Source: a bacterium (GTDB lineage: Bacteria; Bacteroidota; Bacteroidia; Cytophagales; Thermonemataceae). From it: a stretch of 17,858 bases of DNA. This document shows, in pieces, positions 14,884 through 17,858 of this stretch (position 1 is its first letter; every line of letters begins with the position of its first letter). The stretch covers positions 1 to 17,858 of the forward strand of contig JANYGM010000048.1 in the NCBI GenBank assembly GCA_025362415.1, written 5' to 3'. The translations under genes and the position numbers were made by a program. The notes beneath the pieces were generated by a model. That model saw nothing but the letters and a program-made list of their open reading frames with translations. It did no database searches and was not told the DNA's origin.

Positions 14884-14914
14884 CAAAATTACTAAAAATA
14901 AGTTTACATTCAAA
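14884..14914 (-). promoter_or_regulatory. Bacteroidota-type promoter for the small membrane protein
   Basis: Read on the minus strand, TTTG (14914-14911) is followed after exactly 19 bases by TAATTTTG and then C (14891-14884). This fits the TTTG-N19/21-TAnnTTTG promoter of the Bacteroidota primary sigma factor. The expected transcription start lies about 40 bases before the ATG at 14837. Confidence 0.68.
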
Positions 14915-14925
14915 ATATAGTTTCT

Positions 14926-14956
14926 TTTGAAAAGTCCTAAAAAAAAACTACATTTG
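14926..14956 (+). promoter_or_regulatory. Bacteroidota-type promoter for the two polymerase/ligase-like genes
   Basis: TTTG at 14926-14929, a 19-base spacer and TACATTTG at 14949-14956 match the phylum promoter consensus. The start of transcription would fall near 14962, giving a short leader to the ATG at 14990. It lies back to back with the minus-strand promoter at 14884-14914, so the two share an 11-bp core region. Confidence 0.68.
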
Positions 14957-14989
14957 TGAGGAAATGGGTAAAATAACTAAAATATTTCA

Positions 14990-16267
14990 ATGCTATCCTC
15001 TATAAATGCTATCAACATCAAAAATATTGCTTCTACTATCATTTTGGGCGTATTTTTGCTATATGGCATCAATAATTATTTTTTTGAGCGGAATTTTTAT
15101 TTCAACGAAATTCTATCTTTGATAGGATTTATATTTTTCCTAACAAAAGTAATAAAAATTATAGATAAGAAAATTCATTTTTATTTTTTTTTAAATTTTT
15201 TAGAAAAAATGTGGCTAATGTTCTTATTATTAGGCATTTGTCATCTTATTTTTTCTTGGAATATCAAAACAAATCTTTATTATTATCTAAGAAATAGTGT
15301 GATTGTGTATAGCTGTTTTAGCTTTTGGATTGGCTACTATCTGCTAGAAAACTTTAAAGTATTTTTCTATAAAATCCGTTATTATTTTCTCGCTTATTCT
15401 GCTATTGCGCTTTGTTTTCAGCTTTTTTTGTGGATAGACCGTTATGCACTAAGCGTGTTTTTTCCTTGGTTTTTTATAAATAAAAAACTTACCAACATAA
15501 AAAAAAATATTCTTTTTATTTTTTACGTGGTTTATGCTATTCTGTATCCATCTTCTACTACGCCATTTGTGGCTGCTGGGCTTGCTTTAATACTCTTTTC
15601 TCCTAATTTTAAAGTTTTTTCAGCTATATTTACACTTATCTTGGTGGGATTTATTTCTTTTATGGTTTATTTTTCTCCCAATATGGCAAAAAATAAAGAA
15701 GGGGGAGATTGTTGTTTGTATGGAAATTTAGCTATAGTCAAGGATAGTCACCCCGTTTTTGCTATAGACCTCAATGCCACTTGGCGGACTATTGTTTGGT
15801 ATAAAGCCATTACGGAAGAACTGCCTCACCATTTGTTAGGTAAAGGTTTTGGTACACCAATGTTTGCCTACAATAATAATATGCTTACCACGTATTATGT
15901 GGGTATGCACGCAGATTATGGCAAACACAAGCCTGAATATGAAACTCACGTAAGCGGTTTGCATAATACTTATCTCACTTTGGTTTTGCGCTTAGGAATG
16001 CCTTATTTACTGATTTTTTTTGCTACTTATTTTTATATTTTCAGAAATTTCTATAAAAATAAAATTGTTTATGGTCAGCAAGGACAAATTCCCATATTTT
16101 TAGGTTTTTTTGCTATTTCTATCATAGGGTTATTTAATTTGTCATTGGAAAGTCCTATTTATGCATCTTTATACTGGGTTTCAATGGGTTTTGTGGCAAA
16201 AGTAATCTCACAAGCACATAACGAACCTAATAAAAATATAAAACTGCCAACCTCCAATAATGCTTAA
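14990..16267 (+). CDS. O-antigen polymerase/ligase-like membrane protein (Wzy/WaaL superfamily)
   Basis: This 425-residue protein has about eleven membrane segments and one long extracytoplasmic loop (about residues 230-322). The loop includes LNATWRTIVWYKAI (261-274) and LLGKGFGTPMF (282-292), and is followed by VSGLHNTYLTLVLRLG (321-336). The W-R pair in the loop and the H-N-xx-L motif at the start of the next helix are the features by which Wzy_C-type polymerases and WaaL ligases are recognised. It would act at the periplasmic face on undecaprenyl-linked glycans. Polymerase and ligase cannot be told apart from sequence alone. It has its own promoter and overlaps the next gene by 8 bp, so the two are probably translationally coupled. 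Confidence 0.83.
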   Translation: MLSSINAINIKNIASTIILGVFLLYGINNYFFERNFYFNEILSLIGFIFFLTKVIKIIDKKIHFYFFLNFLEKMWLMFLLLGICHLIFSWNIKTNLYYYLRNSVIVYSCFSFWIGYYLLENFKVFFYKIRYYFLAYSAIALCFQLFLWIDRYALSVFFPWFFINKKLTNIKKNILFIFYVVYAILYPSSTTPFVAAGLALILFSPNFKVFSAIFTLILVGFISFMVYFSPNMAKNKEGGDCCLYGNLAIVKDSHPVFAIDLNATWRTIVWYKAITEELPHHLLGKGFGTPMFAYNNNMLTTYYVGMHADYGKHKPEYETHVSGLHNTYLTLVLRLGMPYLLIFFATYFYIFRNFYKNKIVYGQQGQIPIFLGFFAISIIGLFNLSLESPIYASLYWVSMGFVAKVISQAHNEPNKNIKLPTSNNA

Positions 16268-17699
16268 TAAAACACAAAATGCAATGCAAAACAGACAATC
16301 AAATGCGCTCTTAGGGATATTTATTTTCTCATTGCTGATAGTTTTTTCTCCTTTCAAACTGCTTGCGTATCTCACGCCTTTTTTTGCACTATTTTACTAC
16401 ATCATAAAGACAGATAATGGCAAAACTGTAATAAAATTCATAGCCTTAACATTGATTTATGTGATAGTTGTAGTTTTTTGGTGGCTAACGAGTTTTTTTG
16501 TAGACGAGAGGTTTATTTTGTCTAATAGCTTAATAGCTTTTATTACCTATGGTTCTTTTGTGTTTGTTTTTTCTTTAGATAGTGTGGAAATTACTATTTC
16601 TGCACAACAAAAATTTATAAAAATAATTAAAAATATTATTATTTTAGAAGCAACAGTTGGTATATTTCAAATACTTATTTATGGTGTTTTTATGGGAAAA
16701 GGCTTTGATAGTGCTTCAGGAGATATTGTGCAGGGAACAATAGGACTATTTTCTTTCCTAAATCCAGGTATTGATTTTAATAATCCTATTTATTGCGTTA
16801 ATTTGGCTATACTTATAATTTTTTATTTACCTCATGTTTTTACATCCAAAAAAGATTATTGGGTTGTCATCTTAGGGTGTTTGGCTTTGCTTATGGCATC
16901 TGTGGTTCATCTTATTTTTAGCCTTGTATTTGCTTTTGCTGTGATTACGGTTTTCTTTTACATCAACCAACTATCACAAAAAACAATCTATACAGTTATT
17001 GGAACTGGTATTTTGGCTATTATTACAACGAGTTTGTTCTATGTGGTACAACCCAAAAACTTTGAATTAGTGAGCCATTATTACGAAAAATTCCAGAATA
17101 CAGAAACACCAAAAAAACAAGTTACACAGCGTGTTTTTTCAGAATTAGCTAATGAAAGTCCGCAAATTTGGTTAGGTTTGGGTACTGGGCAATTTACTAG
17201 CAGGGCTTCTCTTATGGGTACGGGAAGATATTTTGGAGATTTCAAAAATCCAAAAGCAGTTTTACCACTTACAGAGCCTAATATGAGTAGTTATTTTGAA
17301 AAATATGTTTTTGATTTATGGAATTTATACGTGAGTAATCCGCAAACTTTTGGTGGTTCTTCTATGACAAAGCCATTTTATTCTATAATTTCCGTTGTCG
17401 TTGAGTTTGGTTTTATATTATCTATTATATTTGTGGTCTTGTTTATTACTTATTTAACTAGGTTGCAGAGCTATTTTGGCAATAAAAATAATCCAATTAT
17501 ATACCGTTATTATGCTTTTAGTTGTGCTATTATCACTTTATTTTTGTTCTTAATTTCCCTCATTGAAAATTATTTAGAAATTACACAAGCTATATTTTTA
17601 GGGATTTTGCTGATAATGGTATTCAATCCACTACAGAAAAATAATGTACCAAACATTGAAAACAATCAAAACAATATGAATGAAAATACAGATAATTAA
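16260..17699 (+). CDS. Second O-antigen polymerase/ligase-like membrane protein
   Basis: This 479-residue polytopic protein, with about ten to twelve helices, overlaps the preceding gene by 8 bp. A long extracytoplasmic loop (about residues 262-372) holds TQRVFSELANESPQIWLGLG and GTGQFTSRASLMGTGRYF (308-325), an arrangement seen in polymerase/ligase-like proteins where G-x-GxGxF precedes the catalytic region. The classical H-N motif of the upstream protein is not obvious here, so the assignment rests on topology, the GLGTGQF segment and context. The C-terminus is a soluble, Asn-rich tail (from residue 459). A second Met at residue 9 (16284) is an alternative start. The pair may divide polymerase and ligase (or polymerase and length-related) tasks. 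Confidence 0.65.
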   Translation: MLNKTQNAMQNRQSNALLGIFIFSLLIVFSPFKLLAYLTPFFALFYYIIKTDNGKTVIKFIALTLIYVIVVVFWWLTSFFVDERFILSNSLIAFITYGSFVFVFSLDSVEITISAQQKFIKIIKNIIILEATVGIFQILIYGVFMGKGFDSASGDIVQGTIGLFSFLNPGIDFNNPIYCVNLAILIIFYLPHVFTSKKDYWVVILGCLALLMASVVHLIFSLVFAFAVITVFFYINQLSQKTIYTVIGTGILAIITTSLFYVVQPKNFELVSHYYEKFQNTETPKKQVTQRVFSELANESPQIWLGLGTGQFTSRASLMGTGRYFGDFKNPKAVLPLTEPNMSSYFEKYVFDLWNLYVSNPQTFGGSSMTKPFYSIISVVVEFGFILSIIFVVLFITYLTRLQSYFGNKNNPIIYRYYAFSCAIITLFLFLISLIENYLEITQAIFLGILLIMVFNPLQKNNVPNIENNQNNMNENTDN

Positions 17700-17730
17700 C
17701 TTTTATTGCATCAAAGAGCAAAAAAATAAA

Positions 17731-17762
17731 TTTGAAAAATCATAATATTTGTGCTATATTTG
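17731..17762 (+). promoter_or_regulatory. Bacteroidota-type promoter reading out of the window
   Basis: TTTG at 17731-17734, a 20-base spacer and TATATTTG at 17755-17762 give a full match to the phylum consensus. The expected transcription start is near 17769, about 33 bases before an ATG at 17802 and the heptamer array. The gene it serves lies largely or wholly beyond the right edge. Confidence 0.62.
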
Positions 17763-17804
17763 TGAAACAATTACTATATTCCCACCAATTTCTATATACT
17801 TATG

Positions 17805-17858
17805 CACGCAACACGCAACACGCAACACGCAACACGCAACACGCAACACGCAACACGC
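17805..17858 (+). repeat. Heptanucleotide array ACGCAAC, at least 7.7 copies, running off the window
   Basis: From 17805 to the end the sequence is perfectly periodic at 7 bp (seven full ACGCAAC units from 17806 plus a partial one), with no variation between copies. The array follows a consensus promoter and directly follows ATG at 17802-17804. Read from that ATG, the frame is M-(HATRNTQ)n, with no stop in the visible 19 codons. Because 7 is not a multiple of 3, a change of one copy would shift any downstream frame. Whether the array is translated cannot be decided from this window; it may simply be an intergenic microsatellite. Confidence 0.9.

Noticed and set aside
14964..15005. 13-codon frame with GAGGA just before its ATG, overlapping the polymerase-like start
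   Set aside because: The predicted transcription start falls almost at its ATG, so the Shine-Dalgarno-like bases would probably not be in the transcript.

Overview
The window is AT-rich bacterial DNA, most likely from the Bacteroidota (a Cytophagales-like organism would fit). Three things point there. Several intergenic regions carry the phylum-type promoter TTTG-N19/20-TAnnTTTG. Most starts follow A-rich stretches such as AAATAAAAATG rather than a Shine-Dalgarno sequence. The sugar transporter is of the FucP/NagP type common in that phylum. The species cannot be settled from the sequence alone.

Layout. Positions 1-378 (minus) hold the N-terminal receiver domain of a response regulator cut by the window edge. 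Next come folK (folate synthesis, 555-1073), a 273-bp minisatellite of 21-bp units and a short AACTCAC heptamer array, then a sugar MFS transporter (1444-2712) that ends in a strong bidirectional hairpin terminator. From about 2.8 to 17.7 kb the window is a surface polysaccharide (O-antigen or exopolysaccharide) locus. A leftward block (6977 to 2775) encodes an NAD-dependent epimerase, a large polytopic membrane protein with extra C-terminal modules, and a DPM1-like GT2. A rightward block (7149 to 14379) encodes a second epimerase, a Wzx-like flippase, a rhamnosyltransferase-like GT2, an FkbM methyltransferase, a second DPM1-like GT2 and a LIC_10190-type membrane protein. After a small reversed orphan gene (14433-14837), a separate promoter drives two overlapping genes for O-antigen polymerase/ligase-like membrane proteins.

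Working model (inference). The epimerases would make modified nucleotide sugars and cytoplasmic GT2 enzymes would build the lipid-linked unit. FkbM would methylate it, Wzx would flip it, and one or both polymerase/ligase-like proteins would polymerise or transfer it. Each DPM1-like GT2 sits immediately next to a large GT-C-like polytopic protein (2775/3561 and 11857/12616). This suggests two units that charge a polyprenyl phosphate with a sugar and then transfer that sugar on the periplasmic side.

The non-coding DNA is rich in structure. There are two MITE/BIME-like elements with terminal inverted repeats and paired hairpins (10596-10769 and 10777-10961), two heptanucleotide arrays (1403-1437 and 17805-17858) and the 21-bp minisatellite. 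The right-hand heptamer array lies just after a consensus promoter and directly after an ATG. It could be the start of a phase-variable gene that continues beyond the window.
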